DNA of 64,000 nt from Streptomyces sp. NBC_00704 (GCF_036226605.1 NZ_CP109000.1:2228501-2292500), one strand, 5' to 3'. Counted from the first letter of the stretch, positions 1-8,148 are shown. The notes: generated from the sequence alone by a model not told the origin. Program-made: numbers and translations.

Positions 1-1
1 C

Positions 2-43
2 GTCGTCGTATGGTTCTGGGCACGGCTGTTCGAGAACGGGTGA
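2..43 (+). CDS. 3' end of an upstream gene (partial, unknown)
   Basis: The first bases read in one frame as VVVWFWARLFENG followed by a TGA stop at 41-43. The hydrophobic, aromatic ending suggests the last membrane segment of a membrane protein whose body lies outside the window. The next gene starts 15 bases after this stop on the same strand, so the two may be co-transcribed. The family cannot be named from 13 residues. Confidence 0.4.
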   Translation, partial: VVVWFWARLFENG

Positions 44-58
44 CGGGGAGAGACGGGG

Positions 59-316
59 ATGCCCGAACAGGACGACACGGAGCGGGAGTTCGACCTCAAG
101 TGGGCCGACTCCGCCCCGCACAAGGAACCCTCGGCGCGGGCCCGGATGCTGGCCGCCCGGTGGAAGGAGAACCCGCCTGAGCCGGTGCCTTTCCGGGGCG
201 ACCCCGGCCCGGTGGCCCGGCGGCGCTCGTCGTGGCTGTCGACGGCGCTGGTGCTGGGGTGCGTGGTGGGGCTGATCGTGCTGCTGGGATGGGTGCGCTT
301 CCGGGCGCCGTACTAG
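59..316 (+). CDS. small single-pass membrane protein, unknown function
   Basis: An 85-residue protein with a charged, Pro-rich N-terminal half (about residues 1-57) and one hydrophobic segment near residues 60-78 (TALVLGCVVGLIVLLGWV), ending almost at once after it. It has no cleavable signal sequence, so it is probably C-tail anchored with its N-terminus in the cytoplasm. A purine-rich GGGGAGAGACGGGG precedes the ATG. It follows the upstream gene by 15 bases. I do not recognise a family. Confidence 0.6.
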   Translation: MPEQDDTEREFDLKWADSAPHKEPSARARMLAARWKENPPEPVPFRGDPGPVARRRSSWLSTALVLGCVVGLIVLLGWVRFRAPY

Positions 317-425
317 AACATCGCGCGATGCCCGATACCGCCGGGGTTGTCGGCCGCGCGGTGCTATTTTTGTGGCCCTTCGCTCACCGTCGGTATCCGC
401 GACGGCATCGAGAACGGTTGGTCCG

Positions 426-3400
426 GTGACAACAGCCCGCCCCGCGCGCACCGCCGTCGTCGTGACAGCGCTCCCTGTGGAGTTCTCCCCGCTGCGGGAC
501 CGTCTCGGGGCCGCCGGGGCCCGGCACACGGGGCAGCTCAGGGCCGGCAGCACCGTGGTGCAGACGTTCGAACTCGACGGCGCCTACGCCTCGTGGACGG
601 TGCATCTCGCCCAGGTGGGCATGACGAACGTGGTCGCGGCCCTCGGCACGCACGGCCTTCTGGAGGTGCTGCGCCCGGACGTCGCGCTCCTCGTCGGGAT
701 AGCCGGCAGCCTCAAGGAGGACGTCCCGCCCGGCGACGTCGTGGTCGCGACCAAGGTGTACGAGATCCACGGTGCCAAGGTGACGGCGGCGGGCCGAGGC
801 GCGCGTCCCGACGCGGTGGAGACCTCGCACGCCCTGAAGCAGACGGCCCTGTACGCGCGGGTCGGGGCCGTCTGCCACTTCAAGCCGATCGCCTCGGGGG
901 ACGTCGTGCTCGACGCCGGCGACGGGGACATCCGCAGCCGGCTCGAGAGCACCTACCAGGACGCCGTGGCCCTGGAGATGGAGGGCTTCGGTTTCTGCAT
1001 GGCGGCGCAGCGCCACCGCACGGAGGCCCTGGTCGTCCGCGGGATCAGCGACCGTGCGGACGGCGGGAAGGGCGCCGCCGACGCCGGGGGCGGCCAGCAG
1101 ACGGCGGCCGCCCGCGCCGCCGAGGTGGCCGTCGCCGTCCTGCTGGAGCACCAGCCCGAGAGCGTGCGCCGGACGGAGGGCTTCGGCGAGGTGTCGCCAC
1201 CCCCCTGGGGAGGCCCGACGCCGGGGGGCGATGCCGACGACGGACACGGAGGCGCCCGCGGCGCCACGGGCGGAAGTGGAGCCGGTGGCGGGAGCGGCGC
1301 GGGTGGCGGGAGCGGAGCCGGTGACGGAAGCGGGACCGGTGACGGAAGCGGCACCGGCGGAGGAAGCGGAACCGGTGACGGAAGCGGCACCGGCGGAGGA
1401 AGCGGAACCGGTGACGGAAGCGGCACCGGCGGAGGAAGCGGGACCGGTGACGGATGCGGCACCGGAAGCGGAGCCGGCAGCGGGACCGGTGGCGGCAGCA
1501 GGACCGGTGGCGGGGGCGAGGCCGGTGGCGGCAGCGGGACCGGTGGCGGGGGCGAGGCCGGTGGCGGGGGCGAGGCCGGTGGCGGGGGCGGGGGCACTGT
1601 CGTGGGGGGCGTGGGGGGCCGCGGGGGCGGGGGCGGCTGGAGGAGGCCCCGGCTCCGGCCTCGGACGCCGGGGTCCGGTGCGCGCTCGAGCCGTTTCAAG
1701 GGGCGGGCGAAGCTCGCCTGGCTCCCGGTCGCCGCGGTGGCGGTCACGCTCGGGATCGTCCTTCAGTCGTGCGGCAACGGTGCGGCCGGCTCCGACGACG
1801 GCAAGGAGTCCTCCGCGCCCGTCGTCCCCGCACTCGCGGCCTGTGAGCGGGCGGACGCCGCTCCGCTGGTCGTCGCCGCCTCCGCCGACAAGTCGGAGCC
1901 CATGCGGCGCGCGGCCCGGACCTACGGCAACCGGGCCGCCGGAGGATCCTGCCTGGCGGTGAAGGTGGAGGAGCGCAACTCCGGCGAGGCGATGCGCGCG
2001 CTCGTCGACGGCTGGAGCGAGTCGGACGGGACCAAGCCGGACGTGTGGGCGCCCGCCGGGAACAACTGGCTCTCGCTGGCGCGGGCCGGCGCGAAGGGGG
2101 CGAACGCGAAGCAGTTCCCCGCCCGGGCGCAGTCCATCGTGCAGAGCCCGCTGACCGTCGCCATGCCCAAGCCCATGGCCGACGCCCTGAACTGGCCCGA
2201 GGCCCGGTTCACCTGGGGGCAGCTGGCCCAGTGGGCGCAGCACGCCGACGGGTTCTGGGCGGCTCGCGGGAAACCGGAGTGGGGGTCGTTCAAGCTCGGC
2301 AAGACCAACCCGAAGTACTCCACGTCGGGGCTCAACGCGACCGTGGCCGCGTTCTACGCCAAGACGGGCACCAGCGGCGAACTGGGCGTCCCGCACATCG
2401 AGAACGCCGGCAACCAGAAGTTCGTCAAGAGCATCGAGCAGGCCGCCGTCCACTACGGCGACACCACCCTGACCTTCCTCGCCAACCTCCGTGAGGCGGA
2501 CCGGAGCAGTCCGCAGAAGGCCATGTCGTACATCTCCGCCGTCACGGTGGAGGAGAGCAGCGTGGCGGCCTACAACGCGGGCTACCCCTGCGGCGCGCTC
2601 AGCGCGGACAAGGAGTGCGGCAGGACGGCGCCGCCGGACACCCCGCTGGTCTCCTTCTACCCGAAGGACGGGGTGCCGTTCTCCGACCACCCGTACATCG
2701 AGCTGAACGGGATGGACTCGGCCCGCAAGGCGGTCGCCGACGACTTCCTGCGGTACCTGCAGAGCCCGGCGGTCTTCGACGCGCAGTTCGCCCCCTACGG
2801 CTTCCGCACCCACACGGGCGCGGTTCCCGCGAAGTCCGCGCTGCTCACGGAGGCCAACGGCATCCCCGAGGCCGAGTTCACCCACATGCCGATGCCCAGG
2901 GGCGACGTCCTGGCCCGTCTGCTGCGGCTCTGGCCCGATCTGCGCCGGCCCGCCAACGTCTGCATCCTCATCGACACGTCGGAGTCGATGAACAAGGTGA
3001 TCCCGGGGACCGGCGACTCCAAGCTGACGCGCCTCCAGCAGGCCGGGCCCAGGCTGTTCGGCGAGTTCACCGCCGCCGACCGGGTGGGTCTGTGGAAGTT
3101 CTCGGACGCCTTCACGCTCGGCGGCCGCAACGACTACAAGGAACTGGTGCCGCTCGGCCCGTACCGCGCGCGGATGGCGGGGAGCAGTCGCGCGGAGCTG
3201 CTGGCCGAGAACGTCGAGAACCTGACGGCGGAGGGCGCGACCGGTCTCAACGACAGCCTCGACGCCGCGCTCAAGGCCATGCGGGCCCACTACGATCCCC
3301 GGGCCATCAACGCGATCGTGCTGCTGACCGACGGGTTCAACGAGGACGGCGACAGCCTGTCCGACGCGGCGCTGGAGCGGGAGATCAAGGATCCGGCGCA

Positions 3401-3572
3401 GCAGCGGATCCGCGTCTTCACCATCGCCTACGGCAGCGAGGCCGACCCCAAGGACCAGCAGGGCAGCAGCGCGCTGAAGGAGATCGCCAAGGCCGGCGGC
3501 GGGAAGTACTACGACGCCAAGAGGGCCGAGACGATCGACCAGGTCATCACCAGCGTGATCTCCAACTTCTGA
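426..3572 (+). CDS. nucleosidase - Gly-rich linker - membrane anchor - substrate-binding/VWA fusion
   Basis: A 1048-residue protein from GTG 426. Residues about 8-245 are a nucleoside phosphorylase (MTA/SAH nucleosidase-like) domain. It retains an N-terminal acidic residue in ALPVEF, the substrate-pocket motif ALEMEG and the catalytic Asp in RGISDRAD. Residues about 275-405 are a Gly/Ser/Thr linker built from a 12-residue repeat. A hydrophobic segment at about 429-448 ends in the lipobox-like VLQSC (Cys449). The rest looks like an extracellular solute-binding domain (about 470-835) followed by a von Willebrand A domain with an intact MIDAS: DTSES at 850, a Thr in GATGLND and the Asp in LLTDG. 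The N-terminal enzyme lacks a signal sequence, so the likely topology is cytoplasmic nucleosidase and outside sensor. A signal-peptidase II cut at Cys449 is an alternative. The htpX gene follows on the same strand. The substrate and role are unknown. Confidence 0.8.
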   Translation: MTTARPARTAVVVTALPVEFSPLRDRLGAAGARHTGQLRAGSTVVQTFELDGAYASWTVHLAQVGMTNVVAALGTHGLLEVLRPDVALLVGIAGSLKEDVPPGDVVVATKVYEIHGAKVTAAGRGARPDAVETSHALKQTALYARVGAVCHFKPIASGDVVLDAGDGDIRSRLESTYQDAVALEMEGFGFCMAAQRHRTEALVVRGISDRADGGKGAADAGGGQQTAAARAAEVAVAVLLEHQPESVRRTEGFGEVSPPPWGGPTPGGDADDGHGGARGATGGSGAGGGSGAGGGSGAGDGSGTGDGSGTGGGSGTGDGSGTGGGSGTGDGSGTGGGSGTGDGCGTGSGAGSGTGGGSRTGGGGEAGGGSGTGGGGEAGGGGEAGGGGGGTVVGGVGGRGGGGGWRRPRLRPRTPGSGARSSRFKGRAKLAWLPVAAVAVTLGIVLQSCGNGAAGSDDGKESSAPVVPALAACERADAAPLVVAASADKSEPMRRAARTYGNRAAGGSCLAVKVEERNSGEAMRALVDGWSESDGTKPDVWAPAGNNWLSLARAGAKGANAKQFPARAQSIVQSPLTVAMPKPMADALNWPEARFTWGQLAQWAQHADGFWAARGKPEWGSFKLGKTNPKYSTSGLNATVAAFYAKTGTSGELGVPHIENAGNQKFVKSIEQAAVHYGDTTLTFLANLREADRSSPQKAMSYISAVTVEESSVAAYNAGYPCGALSADKECGRTAPPDTPLVSFYPKDGVPFSDHPYIELNGMDSARKAVADDFLRYLQSPAVFDAQFAPYGFRTHTGAVPAKSALLTEANGIPEAEFTHMPMPRGDVLARLLRLWPDLRRPANVCILIDTSESMNKVIPGTGDSKLTRLQQAGPRLFGEFTAADRVGLWKFSDAFTLGGRNDYKELVPLGPYRARMAGSSRAELLAENVENLTAEGATGLNDSLDAALKAMRAHYDPRAINAIVLLTDGFNEDGDSLSDAALEREIKDPAQQRIRVFTIAYGSEADPKDQQGSSALKEIAKAGGGKYYDAKRAETIDQVITSVISNF
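1341..1448 (+). repeat. three tandem 36-bp units encoding a Gly-Ser-Thr linker
   Basis: Units at 1341-1376, 1377-1412 and 1413-1448 are nearly identical and in frame. Each encodes DGSGTGGGSGTG. Degenerate versions extend on both sides (about 1250-1640). The repeat sits between the nucleosidase and the membrane segment of the fusion gene, and its copy number may vary between strains by slippage. Confidence 0.9.
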
Positions 3573-3675
3573 CCCGTGTTCCTTTGCCTCCCGAAGGAGG
3601 TATCGGGGGCCGCGCATGGCGGGCGCGGGCGCACAATGGGCGGTGGGACGAGTGCCTGACTGCGGGGTGGTGCAG

Positions 3676-4596
3676 ATGCGGAGCCGTTTCCGGAGCGACC
3701 GTGGACTGACCGTGCGGATGACGGTCACCCTGTTCCTGCTCGGACTGCTGTACGTGGGGTTCGTCGTCGCGCTGATCGTGCTGCTGAAGTCGTGGCTGCT
3801 GGTCGTGGTGCTGATCGCCGCCATGTTCGTGGCGCAGTTCTGGTTCTCCGACCGGATCGCCCTGTTCGCGATGCGCGGGCGGGTCGTGGAGCGGGAGGAG
3901 TATCCCGAGCTGCACGCCGTCGTGGACCGGCTGTGCGCCCTGTCGGACATGCCCAGGCCGGTCGTCGCCGTCTCGACCATGGACATGCCGAACGCGTTCG
4001 CCACCGGGCGCAGTCCTCGCAAGGCCGTGGTGTGCGTGACGACGGGGCTGCTGGACCGGCTGGACCCGGCGGAGCTGGAGGGCGTGCTCGCGCACGAGCT
4101 GTCGCACGTGGCGCACAAGGACGTCGCCGTGATCACGGTCGCCTCGTTCCTGGGGGTGATCGCGGGGCTGATCGTGCGGTTCGCGTTCTACTCGCAGGTC
4201 TTCGGCGGCGGCCGCCGGGACCAGAACACGGCCGCCGTCTTCGCCGCCGTGATGGGGGTGTCGGCCGCCGTGTACGCGCTCAGCTTCCTGCTGATCAGGT
4301 CCCTGTCGCGGTACCGGGAGCTGGCCGCCGACCGCGCCGCCGCCCTGCTCACCGGACGGCCGTCGGCGCTGGCGTCCGCGCTGGTCAAGGTGTCCGGCGA
4401 CATCGCCCGCATCCCGACCGAAGACCTGCGCACCGCGCAGGCCTTCAACGCGTTCTACTTCACCCCGGCCACCGGCAGGGAGCCCGGCATCGAGCGCTTC
4501 TTCTCGACCCACCCGAGCCTGGAGCAGCGCCTCGGCCGGCTGGAGCGGATCTCCGCCGAACTGGGCGAGCCGGCCGCGCCCGGGAAGGCCGGCTGA
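3676..4596 (+). CDS. htpX: HtpX-family M48 membrane zinc metalloprotease
   Basis: A 306-residue integral-membrane protease. The zinc motif is HELSHVAHKD, and the third ligand is probably the Glu of YRELAADRA further on. Hydrophobic segments lie at the N-terminus (TVTLFLLGLLYVGFVVALIV and the next stretch) and in the middle, as in HtpX. HtpX degrades damaged membrane proteins under envelope stress. The ATG at 3676 is preceded by GGGGTGG. A start at 3616 would add 20 residues of poor membrane-protein character. A PspAB-like gene begins five bases after the stop, the usual actinobacterial arrangement for the Psp-linked form of HtpX. Confidence 0.85.
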   Translation: MRSRFRSDRGLTVRMTVTLFLLGLLYVGFVVALIVLLKSWLLVVVLIAAMFVAQFWFSDRIALFAMRGRVVEREEYPELHAVVDRLCALSDMPRPVVAVSTMDMPNAFATGRSPRKAVVCVTTGLLDRLDPAELEGVLAHELSHVAHKDVAVITVASFLGVIAGLIVRFAFYSQVFGGGRRDQNTAAVFAAVMGVSAAVYALSFLLIRSLSRYRELAADRAAALLTGRPSALASALVKVSGDIARIPTEDLRTAQAFNAFYFTPATGREPGIERFFSTHPSLEQRLGRLERISAELGEPAAPGKAG

Positions 4597-4601
4597 ACGG
4601 C

Positions 4602-5201
4602 ATGGGGCTGCTGGACATCCTGCTCGGCCGGACCAGGCCGGTCGCCGCGGACCTCGACCGGCTGTTCGCGCTGCCGTCGGCGGCGGTGACGCTGGAGGCG
4701 GCCGCCGGATTCACGCCGACCGGTCGGGGCGCGGTGTGTTTCGCCACCGTCGAGGGCTCGGCGTTCGAGCAGACGCACCGCGAGGTCCAGGCGCTCCTCG
4801 ACGCGGACACCGGGCGCACCGGCCCCGCGGTGCGGCTCGTGCGGGACGACTACGGCTACTCCTGGCTCGTCTCGCAGCGCGCGCCAGGTGAGTTGCCGGC
4901 GCTGGTCAACGATCTGCACGCGGTGAACAGCGCGATGGAGGCGGGCGGCTTCGGGCCGCAGCTGCTGTGCTCCCTGGCCGGGTTCGAGGACGGGGCCGCG
5001 GGCGATGCGGGAGGGCGCCGGCTGGGGCTCGTGTACCTGTACAAGCGCGGTTCGTTCTACCCGTTCGCGCCGCTGCCCGGCACCGGGCGACGGCGCGACA
5101 ACGCGCTGGAGTTGCAGGTGAAGGCGGCGCTCGGGAACGACCTGCGGATCGAGCAGGACCTCAGCCGCTGGTTCCCGGTGTGGGGCGCCCCGGGCCTGTA
5201 G
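4602..5201 (+). CDS. PspA-associated protein PspAB-like
   Basis: A 199-residue soluble protein starting MGLLDILLGR. It matches my memory of the actinobacterial PspAB family, which is found beside htpX and PspA genes: the MGLLD start, LVNDLHAVNSAMEAGGFGPQ, LVYLYKRGSFYPFAPLPG and the ending RWFPVWGAPG. The molecular role is not established; family context points to envelope-stress handling. It follows htpX by five bases, so the two are almost certainly co-translated. No catalytic motif is visible. Confidence 0.7.
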   Translation: MGLLDILLGRTRPVAADLDRLFALPSAAVTLEAAAGFTPTGRGAVCFATVEGSAFEQTHREVQALLDADTGRTGPAVRLVRDDYGYSWLVSQRAPGELPALVNDLHAVNSAMEAGGFGPQLLCSLAGFEDGAAGDAGGRRLGLVYLYKRGSFYPFAPLPGTGRRRDNALELQVKAALGNDLRIEQDLSRWFPVWGAPGL

Positions 5202-5209
5202 GCAGCCGG

Positions 5210-5240
5210 GGCCCGGCGCACCCTGAGGGCGCACCGGGCC
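5210..5240. terminator. possible bidirectional terminator between convergent genes
   Basis: GGCCCGG at 5210-5216 pairs with CCGGGCC at 5234-5240, with a shorter inner CCC/GGG pairing. It lies just after the PspAB-like stop and before the end of the convergent small membrane gene. Confidence 0.45.
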
Positions 5241-5270
5241 GGCGGACGGTTCCGGCGGGTCGCGGCCGGG

Positions 5271-5567
5271 TCACGTGCCGCGTTCGCGCTCCTGGCGGCG
5301 GGACTCCAGGGGGCGTTCACGGCGGTAGCGGCGCTCCCACCTGGCCTGCGTGTCACGGCGCTGACGGTAGGCCTTGTACGAGGTGGGTGCGGGGGCCGCG
5401 CTCGGGGCGGGTCCCGCGGACGGGGCGGACGGCGTCGACGTCGCCGACGTCCCGAGGCCGTAGCGCACGTACAGGAAGAGGACGGCGACGGCGGCGAGCC
5501 AGTACAGCGGGTTCCCGAACCCCAGGACCACCAGGACGACGGCCGCGGAGAGGACGACGGTACCCAT
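5271..5567 (-). CDS. small two-helix membrane protein, unknown function
   Basis: A 98-residue protein with two hydrophobic stretches (about residues 2-16 and 20-36), then an Ala/Pro/Ser-rich spacer and a strongly basic Arg-rich tail (RRYRRERPLESRRQERERG). A very good ribosome-binding site, GGAAGGAGG, lies just upstream of the ATG on the minus strand. The short hairpin-like N-terminus and basic cytoplasmic tail suggest a small inner-membrane protein. I do not recognise the family. It is convergent with the HtpX/PspAB pair. Confidence 0.65.
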   Translation of the reverse strand: MGTVVLSAAVVLVVLGFGNPLYWLAAVAVLFLYVRYGLGTSATSTPSAPSAGPAPSAAPAPTSYKAYRQRRDTQARWERRYRRERPLESRRQERERGT

Positions 5568-5932
5568 GGTGTGCCTCCTTCCTGGGCGGCGGACGGTGAC
5601 CGAGCGTTGCGACAGGGGCGCTGCCGCGCCTCCAGGGTAGGGAAACGGTCACTCACCGTGCACCTGGTTTTCCGTGGGCCCGTTCGCGCGACGGCTGGAG
5701 TTCAGACGCGGGGCGAGGCGGCCATCCGGCCGTGGCGCACGGGCAGCGGCTCGGGCGGCACCCCGCGTACGGCCCCTGGGCAGCCGGTGACGTCGTCGCG
5801 CGTGAGGGCGGTTGTCAGCGGGGTCGGGGAGGATGCGGTCAGGAGCCGATGACGGACGACGGGACGACGGGGTCGGGCCCGCCGGGCGCCGGGGCGGCTG
5901 GACACGACGGGCGAGGGCGGGCGGAGGCCGGG
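5568..5932. other. intergenic region between divergent genes
   Basis: It must contain the promoters of the small membrane gene (minus) and the AlkZ-like gene (plus). I see no clear operator or stable hairpin. In-frame codons from an ATG at 5849 could extend the plus-strand gene by 28 Gly-rich residues. Confidence 0.4.
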
Positions 5933-7117
5933 ATGGGCGAGGCACAGCGGTACATCGGCGGGGCGGAACGGCGGGCGAGGCTGGCCCTGCGGCACCGGCT
6001 CGCCCCCGAGGCGCGGGCCGCGACGCCCGAGGAGGTGGCCGGCTCGCTCGTGGCGCTGCACGGCTCCGACCCGGTGACGGTCTATCTGGCGGTCGGCGCC
6101 CGCCTCGCCGACGCGCAGGTCACCGTGCCTCAGACGGACCGGGCGCTGTACACGGACCGCAGCCTGGTGCGGATGCACGGGATGCGGCACACGGTCTTCG
6201 TGTTCCCGGCGGAGTCGACGGCCGTCGTGCACGCCTCGACGGGCCTCGCGGTGGCGGCGCGCGAACGGGCCAAGCTGGTGAAGGACATGGCGACGGCGGG
6301 GGCCCCGGACGCGGTCTGGCTGAAGGAGGTCGAGGAGTCCGCGCTGGCCGCCCTGGCCCGGCTCGGACAGGCGACGGCCGCCGAACTGGCCCGCGAGGAG
6401 CCGCGGCTGCGCGAGCAGTTCGCGTACGCGGCCGGGAAGCCGTACGAGGGCGTCCACACCGTCGTGTCCCGGCTGCTGAGGGTGCTGGGCGTCGAGGGCA
6501 AGGTGGTCAGAGGACGTCCGCTGGGCTCCTGGACGTCCAGCCAGTTCCGGTGGGCCCTCGCCCCCGAGCATCGCGAACTCCCGCCGGAGCAGGCCCAGTC
6601 CGAGCTGCTTCGGCGCTGGCTCGCGGCGTGCGGCCCGGCCACGGAGGCCGACCTGAAATGGTGGACCGGCTGGCGGGTGACGGACGTACGGCGGGCGCTG
6701 AAGGCGATCGGGGCGCAGGCGGTGACCCTCGACGAGGGCACGGGACACGTCGTCGACGGCGACGCGGACAACGCGCCCGCGCCCGCGGCTCCGTGGGCGG
6801 CCCTGCTGCCGGCGCTGGACCCGACGGCGATGGGCTGGCAGGGCCGGGACTGGTATCTGGCGCCCGGGTTGCGTTCCGCGCTGTTCGACTACAGCGGCAA
6901 CGTGGGGCCGACGGTGTGGTGGGACGGCCGGGTGGTCGGCGGCTGGGCTCAGCGCGCCGACGGGGAGATCGTGTGGCGGATCCTGGACCAGGAGGGCGTG
7001 GGCCGCGAGGCGTCGGCGGCGATCGAGGCGGAGGCGGAGCGGCTGGCGCAGTGGGTCGGCCCGACCCGGGTGACGCCGAGGTTCCGGACGCCGCTGGAGA
7101 AGGAGCTGGCGAGCTGA
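5933..7117 (+). CDS. winged-helix HTH_42 / AlkZ-YcaQ-type protein with altered catalytic motif
   Basis: A 394-residue protein of the AlkZ (HTH_42) superfamily of winged-helix DNA glycosylases. Recognisable family blocks are the N-terminal ARLALRHRL, SLVALHGSDPVTVYLAVGAR, the RMHGMRHTVFVFP strand and the late GSWTSSQFRWA and WYLAPGLRSALFDYSGNVGPTVWWDG region. In AlkZ and YcaQ the position of HGS (residues 43-45) normally holds a Gln-x-Gln or Gln-x-Asp catalytic motif, so this member is divergent and its glycosylase activity is uncertain. ATG 5933 has GGAGG seven bases upstream. ATG 5849 is an alternative that adds a low-complexity leader. It converges on the next gene across a strong hairpin. 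Confidence 0.75.
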   Translation: MGEAQRYIGGAERRARLALRHRLAPEARAATPEEVAGSLVALHGSDPVTVYLAVGARLADAQVTVPQTDRALYTDRSLVRMHGMRHTVFVFPAESTAVVHASTGLAVAARERAKLVKDMATAGAPDAVWLKEVEESALAALARLGQATAAELAREEPRLREQFAYAAGKPYEGVHTVVSRLLRVLGVEGKVVRGRPLGSWTSSQFRWALAPEHRELPPEQAQSELLRRWLAACGPATEADLKWWTGWRVTDVRRALKAIGAQAVTLDEGTGHVVDGDADNAPAPAAPWAALLPALDPTAMGWQGRDWYLAPGLRSALFDYSGNVGPTVWWDGRVVGGWAQRADGEIVWRILDQEGVGREASAAIEAEAERLAQWVGPTRVTPRFRTPLEKELAS

Positions 7118-7141
7118 GAGGCGCCGGGTAAGCGGCGCCGA

Positions 7142-7176
7142 GTGCCGGGCGCCGTCCGCACGACGGCGCCCGGCAC
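7142..7176. terminator. terminator hairpin between convergent genes
   Basis: A perfect 15-bp stem: 7142-7156 pairs with 7162-7176 around the loop CGCAC. It lies between the AlkZ-like gene and a convergent small gene and can serve both. Confidence 0.8.
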
Positions 7177-7213
7177 CCCGCTCAACGGCTCAGCAGCTCG
7201 CCGGCCCGTCGGC

Positions 7214-7528
7214 TCACCGGCTGTAGCGCATCAGCGCCCGCACCATGTGGCAGGTCGTGTCCGACGGCGGGTGCACGCCGATGAGTTGCGCCGTGCTGCG
7301 GATCTTCTCGTTGCGGGCCTGGTTCGGCATGTAGACGCCGAGGTCGAGCAGTGCGATGGCGAGACGCATCGCCTTGAGACGACGGTTGTGCGTGACGTAC
7401 CAGTCGCGAGGCCTGCCGGGGGGCAGCGGCCGCTTCTCGACGGGCACGCAGGGCAGGTCGAGCGGGACGGAACGCTTCGCGGTGGACTGGGTCGCGGACG
7501 GCTTCGGCTTCAGTGCGGCAGCGGGCAC
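7214..7528 (-). CDS. conserved small basic protein, unknown function
   Basis: A 104-residue protein. The N-terminal third is Pro/Lys-rich and probably disordered. The rest (RDWYVTHNRRLKAMRLAIAL onward, ending in TTCHMVRALMRYSR) is well-ordered, basic and likely helical, with no membrane segment or signal peptide. AGGAGG abuts an ATG at 7534, which is too close to serve it. A GTG two codons later (7528) has the ideal six-base spacing, so I place the start there. Such densely conserved-looking short proteins near glnII occur across Streptomyces as hypotheticals. Nucleic-acid binding is possible but unproven. Confidence 0.65.
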   Translation of the reverse strand: MPAAALKPKPSATQSTAKRSVPLDLPCVPVEKRPLPPGRPRDWYVTHNRRLKAMRLAIALLDLGVYMPNQARNEKIRSTAQLIGVHPPSDTTCHMVRALMRYSR

Positions 7529-7669
7529 AGGCATCCTCCTGTCGCGGTCAGGGTCCGGTCCGGCGCCTCCGGCGGACCCTCGAACACTGCTTCTATTCTA
7601 CTGCCCACCACTGACAAAAGCCCCTGATCACATGGGCTTTGAGGCCGGTTTCGGGCTACCGTGGCGGGC

Positions 7670-8029
7670 ATGGAGATCTGGATCAATCCCGCCTGTTCCA
7701 AGTGCCGCAGCGCCCTCACGCTCCTCGACGCGGAGGGCGCCGACTACACCGTCCGCCGCTACCTGGAGGACGTGCCGAGCGAGGCCGAGATCGCGGAGGT
7801 GCTCGACCGTCTGGGCCTGGAGCCGTGGGACATCGTCCGCACCGGCGAGGCCGCCGCCGGCGAACTCGGCCTGAAGGACTGGCCGCGGGACGCGAGCTCG
7901 CGCGGACGCTGGATCGGCGCCCTGGCCGCGCACCCGAAGCTCATCCAGCGGCCGATCATCACGGCGGACGACGGCACCGCACTCGTGGCCCGCACGGACG
8001 AGGCGGTGCGGGACGCGCTGTCCCGCTGA
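7670..8029 (+). CDS. ArsC/Spx-type thioredoxin-fold protein
   Basis: A 119-residue ArsC-family protein starting MEIWINPACSKCRSA. The active-site loop has Cys residues in a CSKC arrangement. Further family marks are the DYTVRRYLED strand and LIQRPIITADDGTALVART, where the cis-Pro-containing IQRPI is characteristic. Members act as arsenate reductases or as Spx-like redox proteins. No arsenic-resistance genes lie nearby, so a general thiol-redox role is just as likely. A GTG nine bases upstream would add only three residues. The gene stands alone between the convergent small gene and a secreted-protein gene. Confidence 0.8.
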   Translation: MEIWINPACSKCRSALTLLDAEGADYTVRRYLEDVPSEAEIAEVLDRLGLEPWDIVRTGEAAAGELGLKDWPRDASSRGRWIGALAAHPKLIQRPIITADDGTALVARTDEAVRDALSR

Positions 8030-8134
8030 GCCCGCCCGAGGCCCCGGCGCCGACCCGCCCTCCGAGCGGCCGGAGTGACCGCCTTCCCCTCACGGCGGGA
8101 GCAACCGCCCCTCGTCCGACGGGAGTCGAGGCTG

Positions 8135-8148
8135 TGACGCACGTCACC
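8135..8148. promoter_or_regulatory. Crp-like palindrome upstream of a secreted-protein gene
   Basis: GTGACGCACGTCAC fits the GTG-N6-GNCAC pattern reported for Streptomyces Crp, and with its flanks is one base from TGTGA-N6-TCACA. It is 87 bases before the next start codon. A single match in a GC-rich genome is weak evidence. Confidence 0.35.

Noticed and set aside
384..4136. Long minus-strand open frame opposite the nucleosidase fusion and htpX
   Set aside because: It is antisense to genes with clear domains; GC-rich third positions make long shadow frames. Its translation is Pro/Arg/Ala/Val-biased with no recognisable domain.
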